Below are positions 1 through 5,162 of a stretch of DNA of 5,185 nt, in pieces. A program made the position numbers and the translations under genes. The notes under the pieces were generated by a model. That model worked only from the letters and a program-made list of their open reading frames with translations. It made no database searches and was not told the DNA's origin. Each line of letters begins with the position of its first letter. Within the stretch, counting starts at the first letter, position 1. This stretch comes from an uncultured Clostridium sp. (lineage in GTDB: Bacteria; Bacillota; Clostridia; Oscillospirales; Acutalibacteraceae): the NCBI GenBank assembly GCA_934717555.1, contig CAKUYY010000089.1, positions 1-5,185 of the forward strand, given 5' to 3'.

Positions 1-734
1 ACTTGTGCCTGGCTGATCCCGATTTCATCTGCCACTTCCATTTGTGTTTTTCCTTTAAAAAAGCGAAGGGATAAGATTTTCTTTTCCCGCTCGTTTAATC
101 CGCGAATTGCTTCCTTCAAAGCTATTTCGTTGAGCCAATTGGTATCGTCATTGTTATCTCCTACCTGATCCATAACATAAATGGTGTCATTTCCATCGGA
201 AAATACTGGTTCGTATAGGGAAACCGGCTCTACAATAGCTTCCAGCGCCATAACCACTTCTTCTTTATTCATATCCAGCACTTTCGCAATTTCTTCTACG
301 GTAGGCTCTCGGTTATGGTCGGCTGTTAATTTCTCTTTTACCTGCATAGCTTTATAGGCGGTATCCCGTAGGGACCGTGATACCCGGACAGAATTGGAAT
401 CCCGTAGGTAGCGTCTTACCTCTCCAATTACCATAGGAACGGCATAGGTAGAAAACCGTACATCCAAATCCGTATTAAAATTATCAATAGCTTTCATCAG
501 GCCGATGCATCCCACCTGAAACAAATCATCCATATTTTCTCCCCGGTTGGTAAACCTCTGGATTACACTGAGTACCAACCGCAGATTGCCATTGGTCAAT
601 TCTTCTCTGGCCCGCTTTTTTTCTTTTTCAGAGCCTTCTTTTACTATTTTCAGTAATTTCTGTTTTTCTGCTTCTGTCAAGACCTTTAGTTTGGCGGTAT
701 TTACTCCACAGATTTCCACCTTGTTATATTGCAC
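1..734 (-). CDS. sigG: RNA polymerase sporulation sigma factor SigG (3' end cut by window edge)
   Basis: This is the late forespore sigma factor, which directs RNA polymerase to forespore genes after engulfment. 244 full codons are visible; Bacillus subtilis SigG has about 260 residues, so only the last 13-15 are missing, running off the window at the end of region 4.2. The N-terminus (residues 5-19, KVEICGVNTAKLKVL) is the hallmark that separates SigG from SigF. Region 2 follows at about 48-115 (NGNLRLVLSVIQRF, DDLFQVGCIGLMKAIDNF, then RFSTYAVPMVIGEVRRYLRD), region 3 at about 116-185, and region 4 from about 205 with the HTH at 229-245 (KTQMEVADEIGISQAQV). The asparagine of the NGN motif (residue 48) aligns with B. 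subtilis Asn45, reported to matter for the anti-sigma factor CsfB/Gin. The start is GTG at 734-732, preceded by a G-rich Shine-Dalgarno (746-739); an in-frame stop at 767-765 rules out anything longer. Identification is secure. Confidence 0.97.
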   Translation of the reverse strand, partial: MQYNKVEICGVNTAKLKVLTEAEKQKLLKIVKEGSEKEKKRAREELTNGNLRLVLSVIQRFTNRGENMDDLFQVGCIGLMKAIDNFNTDLDVRFSTYAVPMVIGEVRRYLRDSNSVRVSRSLRDTAYKAMQVKEKLTADHNREPTVEEIAKVLDMNKEEVVMALEAIVEPVSLYEPVFSDGNDTIYVMDQVGDNNDDTNWLNEIALKEAIRGLNEREKKILSLRFFKGKTQMEVADEIGISQAQ

Positions 735-746
735 TTTGCTCCCCCC
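735..746 (-). promoter_or_regulatory. Ribosome binding site of sigG
   Basis: The minus-strand sequence GGGGGGAG (746-739) lies 4 bases before the GTG codon at 734-732. It fixes the GTG as the start, because no ATG or TTG exists in frame between it and the upstream stop at 767-765. Confidence 0.8.
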
Positions 747-768
747 GCTTCCTGGAATAACTTGTTAT

Positions 769-798
769 CATTATTGCCATTCCTTTGTACATTCATAC
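769..798 (-). promoter_or_regulatory. Candidate sigma-F (or sigma-F/G) promoter of sigG
   Basis: Read on the minus strand, GTATG (798-794) and GGCAATAATG (778-769) are separated by 15 bases. The second block matches the sigma-F -10 pattern GGNNANAMTR at every position, and the first matches the -35 pattern GYWTA at four of five. Transcription would start near 762, leaving a leader of about 27 bases before the GTG start. In B. subtilis sigG is known to be transcribed by sigma-F and then by sigma-G itself, so the match fits the expected wiring. Function is inferred from consensus and position. Confidence 0.65.
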
Positions 799-808
799 AA
801 TATGCGGT

Positions 809-843
809 AAAAGCTCTTTTCTCTGGGAATAAAAAGAGCTTTT
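809..843. terminator. Perfect 12-bp inverted repeat, possible bidirectional terminator
   Basis: AAAAGCTCTTTT (809-820) and AAAAGAGCTTTT (832-843) are perfect reverse complements around an 11-base loop. On the plus strand the stem runs into five T residues, then C and TT; on the minus strand it ends in four T residues. It lies between two divergent genes and upstream of the sigG promoter, so it does not end either visible transcript. It may insulate the two genes from antisense read-through, or end an unrecognised short transcript. Confidence 0.55.
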
Positions 844-925
844 TCTTCCTGGTTATATTTTTTGAATCTGTCCGCATATAGTTGGGATATACACTGTAAC
901 AAGGGGGAAACAGAGGATTTTTATA

Positions 926-994
926 CCGCCCTTTGCCACGCGACTGGGCGGATTTTATTCTCTCATTACCAAAAAGCGCGTGGAGAAAAGGCGG
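926..994 (+). promoter_or_regulatory. Foldable leader of the S1-domain gene with possible Shine-Dalgarno masking
   Basis: CCGCCC (926-931) can pair with GGGCGG (946-951). The loop of that hairpin holds CCACGCG (936-942), a perfect complement of CGCGTGG (977-983), which would make a pseudoknot. The same CCGCC (926-930) can instead pair with GGCGG (990-994), the downstream part of the ribosome binding site. The two pairings of 926-930 exclude each other, as expected of a translational switch. No known riboswitch family was recognised. The base pairing is directly visible; regulation is inference. No convincing promoter was found upstream: only weak candidates such as TTGAAT at 862-867 with a poor -10. 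Confidence 0.35.
986..994 (+). promoter_or_regulatory. Ribosome binding site deciding the S1-protein start
   Basis: AAAAGGCGG ends 6 bases before the ATG at 1001. It favours that ATG over the in-frame GTG at 980, which has no purine-rich site upstream. Confidence 0.65.
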
Positions 995-1000
995 TTAAAG

Positions 1001-1927
1001 ATGAATGAATATTATCCAGAAGGTTGGTTGATTGACACTCTAGAAAATCGGAACGCTATGCAGACCCCTTCCTCCCTGGCAGACGCCTACCACGAAAACC
1101 GTTTGCTAGAAGCCAGAGCTCTGGTCTGTGATAGTTCTCATAATTTGATTGTTGACCTGGGATGTATGAGAGGCATTATTCCACGGGAAGAAGGCGCCAT
1201 CGGAATCCGCGAGGGGACTGTACGGGATATCGCCGTGATCTCTCGGGTAAACCGTCCTGTTTGCTTTCTGATTACTGGATTTCAAAAAGGGCCGGACGGA
1301 AAAAATACAGCCCTTCTTTCCCGCCGGGCCGCTCAAGAACTATGTATGGAACACTACATATCCAAATTGATTCCCGGTGATATTATTCCTGCCCGCATCA
1401 CCCACTTGGAAGCTTTTGGTGCTTTTGCTGATATCGGGTGCGGTATTGTCTCTCTGTTGCCCATCGACACTATTTCTGTTTCCCGTATCGACCATCCCAG
1501 AGAACGCTTTTCTGTGGGAATGGATATCCGGGCAGTGGTAAAATCGCTGGATAATGGGCGTATCAGCCTGACCCATAAAGAGCTTTTGGGAACCTGGGAA
1601 GAAAATGCGGCTTTATTTACAATTGGGGAAACCGTGGCAGGTATTGTCCGTTCTGTAGAAGATTATGGCGCTTTTATAGAGCTTACACCAAACCTGGCAG
1701 GGTTGGCGGAGGTCAAAGAGGGAATTCGCGCCGGACAACAGGCCAGCGTTTATATAAAAAACATCATTCCCAGCCGAATGAAAGTAAAATTAATTATTAT
1801 CGATACCTTTGATTATGATTATCGGCCGGCTCCTCCTCAATATTTTATAGAGGGAAATCATATTGACCATTTCACTTATTCTCCTCTTAATTGTAATAAA
1901 GTAATTGAAAGTGTCTTCTCCCTATAG
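1001..1927 (+). CDS. S1-domain RNA-binding protein (ribosomal protein S1-like)
   Basis: The predicted product has 308 residues. It carries two well-formed S1/OB-fold RNA-binding domains, at about 126-193 (GDIIPARITHLEAFGAFADI) and 209-268 (GETVAGIVRSVEDYGAFIEL), each with the typical GAF core. A more diverged S1-like segment lies at about 36-110 (EARALVCDSSHNLIVDLGCM with RGIIPREE). Cytoplasmic; no signal peptide or membrane segment is seen. It is shorter than classical ribosomal protein S1 with four to six repeats, and belongs to the short clostridial S1-like proteins often annotated as 30S ribosomal protein S1. Its role is not established; RNA binding or translation is the likely field. The start is ATG 1001, with a ribosome binding site at 986-994; a GTG at 980 would add seven residues but lacks such a site. 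It is divergent from sigG, appears monocistronic, and stops at TAG just before a strong hairpin. Confidence 0.85.
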   Translation: MNEYYPEGWLIDTLENRNAMQTPSSLADAYHENRLLEARALVCDSSHNLIVDLGCMRGIIPREEGAIGIREGTVRDIAVISRVNRPVCFLITGFQKGPDGKNTALLSRRAAQELCMEHYISKLIPGDIIPARITHLEAFGAFADIGCGIVSLLPIDTISVSRIDHPRERFSVGMDIRAVVKSLDNGRISLTHKELLGTWEENAALFTIGETVAGIVRSVEDYGAFIELTPNLAGLAEVKEGIRAGQQASVYIKNIIPSRMKVKLIIIDTFDYDYRPAPPQYFIEGNHIDHFTYSPLNCNKVIESVFSL

Positions 1928-1949
1928 ATTTTAGGTTCTAGCGAGAAGG

Positions 1950-1990
1950 ATAGGGTAGATTTCTGGGATTTTGTCAGAAATCTACCCTAT
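1950..1990 (+). terminator. Rho-independent terminator after the S1-protein gene
   Basis: The 16-base arms 1950-1965 and 1975-1990 are perfect complements around a 9-base loop, followed by TTCTTC. It begins 22 bases after the TAG stop. The T-run is short, but the stem is very stable. Confidence 0.82.
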
Positions 1991-2037
1991 TTCTTCATAA
2001 AATAAATAAAATTTTAACATTCTATTGTCTTTGTCGA

Positions 2038-2066
2038 TTGACTATCTTCTCTATAGACGGTATGAT
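2038..2066 (+). promoter_or_regulatory. Sigma-A-type promoter of the glycosyltransferase-acyltransferase operon
   Basis: TTGACT (2038-2043) and TATGAT (2061-2066) each match the vegetative consensus at five of six positions, with the ideal 17-base spacer. Transcription would start near 2073, giving a leader of about 155 bases before the TTG start at 2229. It is the best vegetative promoter match in the window. Housekeeping expression is inferred from it. Confidence 0.7.
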
Positions 2067-2072
2067 TAGAAT

Positions 2073-2228
2073 ACAAAATATGGATGAAACAGCAAATATA
2101 AGTTATTATATATTGCTTATAAACAAAACTTAAGTTCCCTCTAATACTTTTGGAAAACTCTTTCCTCAGATCAGGGACATTGTGTTGTTTTCATCTTTGA
2201 TAGGAAAAGTTTTTGAGGAGGAATTTTT
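2073..2228 (+). promoter_or_regulatory. Long leader of the glycosyltransferase gene with mutually exclusive pairings
   Basis: A short hairpin can form between GGAAA (2152-2156) and TTTCC (2161-2165). The same TTTCCT (2161-2166) can pair with AGGAAA (2202-2207), extended by AAAAC (2154-2158) with GTTTT (2209-2213). TCCTC (2163-2167) can also pair with GAGGA of the ribosome binding site (2215-2219). The rest of the leader is AT-rich, with no open reading frame of note and no riboswitch family I recognise. A regulatory role is speculative. Confidence 0.25.
2216..2221 (+). promoter_or_regulatory. Ribosome binding site deciding a TTG start
   Basis: AGGAGG lies 7 bases before the TTG at 2229-2231. 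It is a perfect Shine-Dalgarno at ideal spacing and supports this TTG rather than a GTG a few codons inside the gene. Confidence 0.85.
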
Positions 2229-3362
2229 TTGATCATTGTGTTGGTAATCGATTCCTTCGATCATCTTAATAACGGGACTACTATGACAGCTTACCGTTTT
2301 GCAGAAATGCTGAAAAAGCATGGTCACGAGGTACGGGTAGTCTCGATTGGAGAGGATGGTCCTGGACGGTACCCTGTAAAAGAATGGAATTTGCCTATCG
2401 CAAAGAAAATAGCCAACCGTCAGGGATTTGCTTTTGCAAAACCGGATACCTCCGTATTCCGAAAGGCTTTCGACGGCGCGGACGTCGTACATTTTCTAAT
2501 TCCTTTGATGATGGACTGTAAAGCCGCAAAAGTGGCTCAGGAAATGGACATTCCTTATTCCGGGGCTTTTCATTTACAACCGGAAAATATTACTTATATT
2601 TTACATCTCAGTCATTGGAAAGCCCTTCCCCGATGGATTTATCGTTTTTTTTATCGGATTTTTTATCATCGATTCGACCACATTCACTGCCCTTCTCAGT
2701 TTATCGCGGATCAACTGATCAAAAACGGATATCAGGCCAAAATGCATGTCATCTCCAACGGGGTTGACGAGGACTTTATTCCTCTTTCTTCTCCCAAGAC
2801 TAAACAGGATGACCTATTTCATATTTTAATGGTAGGACGCCTTTCCCCTGAAAAACGTCAGCATATTCTAATTGAGGCTATCTCTCAATCCAAATATGCC
2901 GACCGTATTCAGTTACATTTAGCAGGAAACGGCCCCTGTAAACAAAAACTGATGAAACAGGGTCAAACTTTGAAACATCCGCCTATTTTTGGATTTTATT
3001 CCAAATCGGATCTGATCGACCTGATCCATTCCTGTGATTTATACGTACATGCTTCTGTAATTGAAATTGAAGCTATTTCCTGTATGGAGGCGTTCTCTTG
3101 CGGTCTGGTTCCAGTAATCTGTAATTCAGAACAGTCAGCTACTCCTCAGTTTGCATTGGACGACCGCAGCCTTTTTGAGCCGGACAATCCTCAGGATCTG
3201 GCACAAAAAATTGATTACTGGATTGAGCATCCGGAAGAAAAAGAACGCATGTCCGCCTTATATGCTAAGCAGGGAGAAGAGTATCGTGTGGAGCGTTCTA
3301 TTACCAAAGCGGAACTCATGTTCGAGGAGGTCATTAGAGATCATCAGAAAAGGACTCAATAA
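2229..3362 (+). CDS. Family 4 glycosyltransferase (GT-B fold)
   Basis: The 377-residue product is a typical cytosolic or membrane-associated GT4 enzyme that transfers a sugar from a nucleotide-sugar donor. The N-terminal acceptor-side Rossmann domain (about 1-180) opens with IIVLVIDSF and the loop HLNNGTTMTAYRFAEML. The linker holds HVISNGVDEDF (173-183). The C-terminal donor domain begins FHILMVGRLSPEKRQ (197-211), and LHLAGNGP follows at 229-236. E279 and E287 form the E-x7-E signature (EIEAISCME), followed by AFSCGLVPVICNSEQSA. A basic, aromatic stretch (WIYRFFYRIFYHRF, 136-149) could touch the membrane. The start is TTG at 2229. A PlsC-type acyltransferase reads on directly, so a glycolipid or lipid-linked product is likely; acceptor and sugar cannot be read from sequence. 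Relatives include glycosyl-diacylglycerol synthases and PimB-like mannosyltransferases. The fold is certain, the substrate unknown. Confidence 0.92.
   Translation: MIIVLVIDSFDHLNNGTTMTAYRFAEMLKKHGHEVRVVSIGEDGPGRYPVKEWNLPIAKKIANRQGFAFAKPDTSVFRKAFDGADVVHFLIPLMMDCKAAKVAQEMDIPYSGAFHLQPENITYILHLSHWKALPRWIYRFFYRIFYHRFDHIHCPSQFIADQLIKNGYQAKMHVISNGVDEDFIPLSSPKTKQDDLFHILMVGRLSPEKRQHILIEAISQSKYADRIQLHLAGNGPCKQKLMKQGQTLKHPPIFGFYSKSDLIDLIHSCDLYVHASVIEIEAISCMEAFSCGLVPVICNSEQSATPQFALDDRSLFEPDNPQDLAQKIDYWIEHPEEKERMSALYAKQGEEYRVERSITKAELMFEEVIRDHQKRTQ
3325..3330 (+). promoter_or_regulatory. Possible ribosome binding site inside the glycosyltransferase gene
   Basis: AGGAGG lies within the 3' end of the glycosyltransferase gene, 9 bases before ATC at 3340, which is in the acyltransferase frame. 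It could serve a non-standard ATC start. It also encodes part of Glu-Glu-Val in the upstream protein, so it may be coincidental. Confidence 0.35.
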
Positions 3363-4044
3363 TTTTGACCGTAATAAGCCCTTAATATCCCGCAACCCCT
3401 TATTTCGATTTTTTTCCCGACTGTGTTCCTATGTGATTGCCATTCCTATCTTATTTTTAATCGCCCATCTGATATTCGGCCTAAAAATAGAGGGAAAAGA
3501 CTATATTAAGCAGCAAAAAGGGAAAGGGGCTGTCCTTGTTTGTAACCACGCCCATTATTTTGATTGTACTTTTTTAGGCTTATTGGTCGCGCCTCGTAAG
3601 GCGATTTTCACCTCACTGGAGAGGTTATTTTATATTCCTGTGATTTCTCACCTGATTTATTTTTTTGGCAGCGTACCGGTTCCTTCTTCCCCTTCCCGTA
3701 TGAGAAGCTTTTTACAGCAGATGGTGGATGCAGTCCAACGCGGGCGGTTGTTGTGTATCTATCCAGAGGGTGAGTTGGTCCCTTATTGTAAAACACTTCG
3801 GGATTGTAAAGACGGCGCTTTTACCATCGCTGCCAGAGCAAATGTACCGGTTATTCCGGTGGTCCTCCTTCAAAGGCCTAGAAAAGGTTTTTGGAAGATA
3901 TGGAAGCGCAAACCTTGTTTTACTCTAAAAGTTGGGGAACCTTTATTTCCATCATCAGAAAAAAACATTCGTTGTGCGGCTCGGAACCTATACCAGAAGT
4001 CTACACAATGGATCAAAGAGCAACTGGAAAGCAGTAATTCATAA
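3340..4044 (+). CDS. PlsC-type lysophospholipid (1-acylglycerol-3-phosphate) acyltransferase, start uncertain
   Basis: This membrane-bound acyltransferase probably moves an acyl chain onto a lysophospholipid or related glycerolipid. Counting from 3340 (234 residues), a hydrophobic segment at about 31-47 (YVIAIPILFLIAHLIFG) precedes the catalytic motif NHAHYFD (69-75), of the NHx4D type. Next come the substrate-binding motif YPEGEL (141-146, the FPEGTR equivalent) and the VPVIPVVL stretch (169-176). Length is normal for the family. The start is the problem. Homologues as I recall them begin shortly before the RNPLFRFFS segment (residues 18-26), but no ATG, GTG or TTG exists in frame between GTG 3286 and GTG 3433. 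Options are: ATC 3340 behind AGGAGG; GTG 3286, a 77-base overlap with the glycosyltransferase; GTG 3433, inside the membrane segment; or a TTG at 3365 put out of frame by one lost base. The two genes are surely co-transcribed. Confidence 0.88.
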   Translation: MIRKGLNNFDRNKPLISRNPLFRFFSRLCSYVIAIPILFLIAHLIFGLKIEGKDYIKQQKGKGAVLVCNHAHYFDCTFLGLLVAPRKAIFTSLERLFYIPVISHLIYFFGSVPVPSSPSRMRSFLQQMVDAVQRGRLLCIYPEGELVPYCKTLRDCKDGAFTIAARANVPVIPVVLLQRPRKGFWKIWKRKPCFTLKVGEPLFPSSEKNIRCAARNLYQKSTQWIKEQLESSNS

Positions 4045-4057
4045 CAATTCTGTATAA

Positions 4058-4101
4058 AGCCCCTTGGTTTTGCCCTTACAAAGAGAGTTTGCCAAGGGGT
4101 T
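4058..4101 (+). terminator. Hairpin terminator after the acyltransferase gene
   Basis: CCCCTTGG (4060-4067) pairs perfectly with CCAAGGGG (4092-4099), extended by a G-T and an A-T pair, around a 24-base loop. A T-rich tract (4100-4118) follows. It begins 13 bases after the TAA stop. The large loop makes it weaker than the other hairpins here. Confidence 0.6.
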
Positions 4102-4116
4102 ATCTATTATCTATTT

Positions 4117-4145
4117 TTGATCAAAACCGCTTATGATGTTAAAAT
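4117..4145 (+). promoter_or_regulatory. Candidate sigma-A-type promoter of the LytTR gene
   Basis: TTGATC (4117-4122) and TAAAAT (4140-4145) match the vegetative consensus at four and five of six positions, with a 17-base spacer. The start point would be near 4152 and the leader about 63 bases. A competing -10, TATGAT at 4189-4194, has no good -35; it would start the transcript right at the ribosome binding site. That would suit a promoter that depends on an activator bound at 4126-4155. Confidence 0.5.
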
Positions 4146-4155
4146 AACCACTTAT
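4126..4155 (+). promoter_or_regulatory. Candidate LytTR operator: two direct repeats 21 bp apart
   Basis: ACCGCTTAT (4126-4134) and ACCACTTAT (4147-4155) lie in the same orientation with a 12-base gap. Extended to 12 bases (4125-4136 and 4146-4157), they agree at 10 positions. The known LytTR/AgrA/AlgR pattern is [TA][AC][CA]GTTN[AG][TG], in pairs 12-13 bases apart; the first element matches eight of nine positions and the second seven of nine. The position just upstream of a LytTR gene makes self-regulation the simplest reading. Depending on which promoter is used, the site would repress (overlapping 4117-4145) or activate (centred near -60 for the TATGAT promoter). Confidence 0.6.
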
Positions 4156-4214
4156 CAAAAACTAGATGATTCACTTTTTTATTTCCTGTATGATCCTAAA
4201 AAGGAGGCACCAAA

Positions 4215-4655
4215 ATGCAGATTCGGATAGAACTGGATGAATCCGTCTTAGAAACAGAGTTCATTATCAGAACCGCTCAAGTTACCAATGAAGTAAATGA
4301 TCTGATCAAAAAAGTCTCTGAACAATCCCCCCAACTTCTTTCTGGTTTCCGAGATGGAAATCTTGAAATCTTACAACCAATAGAAATTATTCGGATTTAT
4401 GCTTCCGAGGGGAAAGTATATGCCTCCACTGCTAATGGTACTTATACTTTACGGCGTCGGCTTTATGAACTCGAAAACAGGCTGGATAAAAACAGTTTTA
4501 TCCGTATCTCCAATTCAGAAATTATAAATTTTAAAATGGTAGAAAGTTTTGATTTAAGTTTTTCCGGTACTATCTGTGTCAAACTGGTAGATGGTACTTC
4601 TACCTATGTTTCCAGGCGTTACCTTTCCAAAATAAAACAGTGGTTAGGGATATGA
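4215..4655 (+). CDS. Stand-alone LytTR-domain transcriptional regulator
   Basis: The 146-residue product is a DNA-binding regulator without a receiver domain. Residues 1-45 form a short, charged N-terminal region (MQIRIELDESVLETEF). The LytTR domain covers about 50-145: LEILQPIEIIRIYASEGKVYA, then YTLRRRLYELENRL, the conserved FIRISNSEIINF (95-106), SFDLSFSGTICVKLVDGT and the terminal YVSRRYLSKIKQWLG. Nothing in the frame looks damaged. The start is ATG 4215 behind AAGGAGG (4201-4207), spaced 7 bases. Such proteins are typically encoded with a small membrane protein, often DUF3021, that restrains them (the LytTR regulatory systems, with HdrRM and BrsRM as studied examples). Here the partner's ribosome binding site overlaps this gene's TGA stop, but the partner is broken. 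A fitting direct-repeat site lies upstream at 4126-4155. Target genes are unknown. Confidence 0.94.
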   Translation: MQIRIELDESVLETEFIIRTAQVTNEVNDLIKKVSEQSPQLLSGFRDGNLEILQPIEIIRIYASEGKVYASTANGTYTLRRRLYELENRLDKNSFIRISNSEIINFKMVESFDLSFSGTICVKLVDGTSTYVSRRYLSKIKQWLGI

Positions 4656-4659
4656 GGTG
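4654..4659 (+). promoter_or_regulatory. Ribosome binding site of the broken DUF3021 gene
   Basis: GAGGTG overlaps the TGA stop of the LytTR gene (4653-4655) and lies 5 bases before ATG 4665. This arrangement indicates former translational coupling between regulator and partner. Confidence 0.6.
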
Positions 4660-4664
4660 CTTGT

Positions 4665-5110
4665 ATGAAAAAGAAGACTTGGGGACGAATTTTGTTGGGG
4701 TTTCCTCTTGGAATGCATTGGGTTATCTGATATTTCAGCTATCGGATTCTATTTGCCATGTGTTCCTCAATTGGAAGAACATATGGGCAGCCAGCTCTCT
4801 GCTGTAATCTTACAAACTATCTTGTTTGGATTGCTTGGTTCCGCCTTTCTGCCATCTCTATCATCTGGCAACTGGATCATTCGACTATTTCCCGGCAGAC
4901 CGGAATTTATTTCTTACTTGCTTCCCGCATTATATTACCAATTGCTTATTTTGCGAATTGGATGGAACACACTTTAATGGGGTTATCTGCTATTTCGGCG
5001 TTGTCTGTGTTATTTTTCTTTTAATATAGATCATCCGATATTGGCTTTAGAAGAAAAATATTAAAAAGATCAACAAGAAAATTTACAGAATTTTTTATAA
5101 GAAAAAATAA
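4665..5110 (+). pseudogene. Broken DUF3021 family membrane-protein gene
   Basis: The remains of a small four-helix membrane protein are spread over all three plus-strand frames. Piece 1 (4665-4715) starts MKKKTWGRILLGFPLGM and then hits TGA at 4728. Piece 2 (about 4716-4732) reads LGYLI. Piece 3 (about 4732-4848) holds FYLPCVPQLEEHMGSQLSAV and LQTILFGLLGSAF. Piece 4 (4848-4981) reads SAISIIWQLDH, then RQTGIYFLLAS and LPIAYFANWMEHTLMG. Piece 5 (4982-5107) reads GVICYFGVVCVIFLLI, stop, IIRYWL, stop, KKNIKKINKK, ending at TAA 5108. Three joins look like loss of one base (near 4715, 4846-4849 and 4979-4982); the join near 4732 probably lost more. Two TAG codons (5027 and 5048) sit where I recall the family having tryptophan. 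The three longer open stretches inside are fragments, not genes. The functional protein would lie in the membrane and control the LytTR regulator upstream. Confidence 0.85.
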
Positions 5111-5162
5111 AAAAGGATAGGATCACATGGCATTTCGCCCAAATTGTCATCCTATCCTTTTT
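5110..5162 (+). terminator. Strong terminator closing the LytTR-DUF3021 unit
   Basis: The 14-base arms 5110-5123 (AAAAAGGATAGGAT) and 5149-5162 (ATCCTATCCTTTTT) are perfect complements around a 25-base loop, ending in T5-C-T4. The A-rich left flank means it could also work on the minus strand. The last base of the pseudogene's TAA is the first base of the stem. Confidence 0.88.

Noticed and set aside
547..810. 87-codon open frame on the plus strand
   Set aside because: It lies antisense to the 5' end and promoter of sigG; the sigG frame is certain and the plus-strand translation is low in complexity and resembles nothing.
862..893. Promoter for the S1-domain gene (TTGAAT with GATATA or TATACA; also a sigma-E-like TATACACT)
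   Set aside because: The spacers or partner boxes do not fit; matches are too weak to list as a feature.
980..1000. GTG at 980 as start of the S1-domain protein
   Set aside because: No ribosome binding site precedes it, while ATG 1001 has one at 986-994; the extra seven residues are not family-like.
2166..2492. 108-codon open frame on the minus strand
   Set aside because: It is antisense to the leader and N-terminus of the glycosyltransferase, whose frame, start site and motifs are clear.
3325..3375. Programmed +1 frameshift fusing the glycosyltransferase to the acyltransferase
   Set aside because: No recognised slippery sequence with a properly spaced stimulator is visible; both proteins have normal family lengths and a simple lost base or unusual start explains the junction.
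4708..5029. Three overlapping open frames as separate small membrane proteins
   Set aside because: Their translations join end to end into one DUF3021 protein, so they are pieces of a single broken gene.
5027..5050. TAG read as tryptophan (stop reassignment), because two TAG codons stand at Trp positions
   Set aside because: The S1-protein gene ends naturally at a TAG (1925-1927), tryptophan is written TGG throughout, and the same gene also needs several frameshifts to be read.
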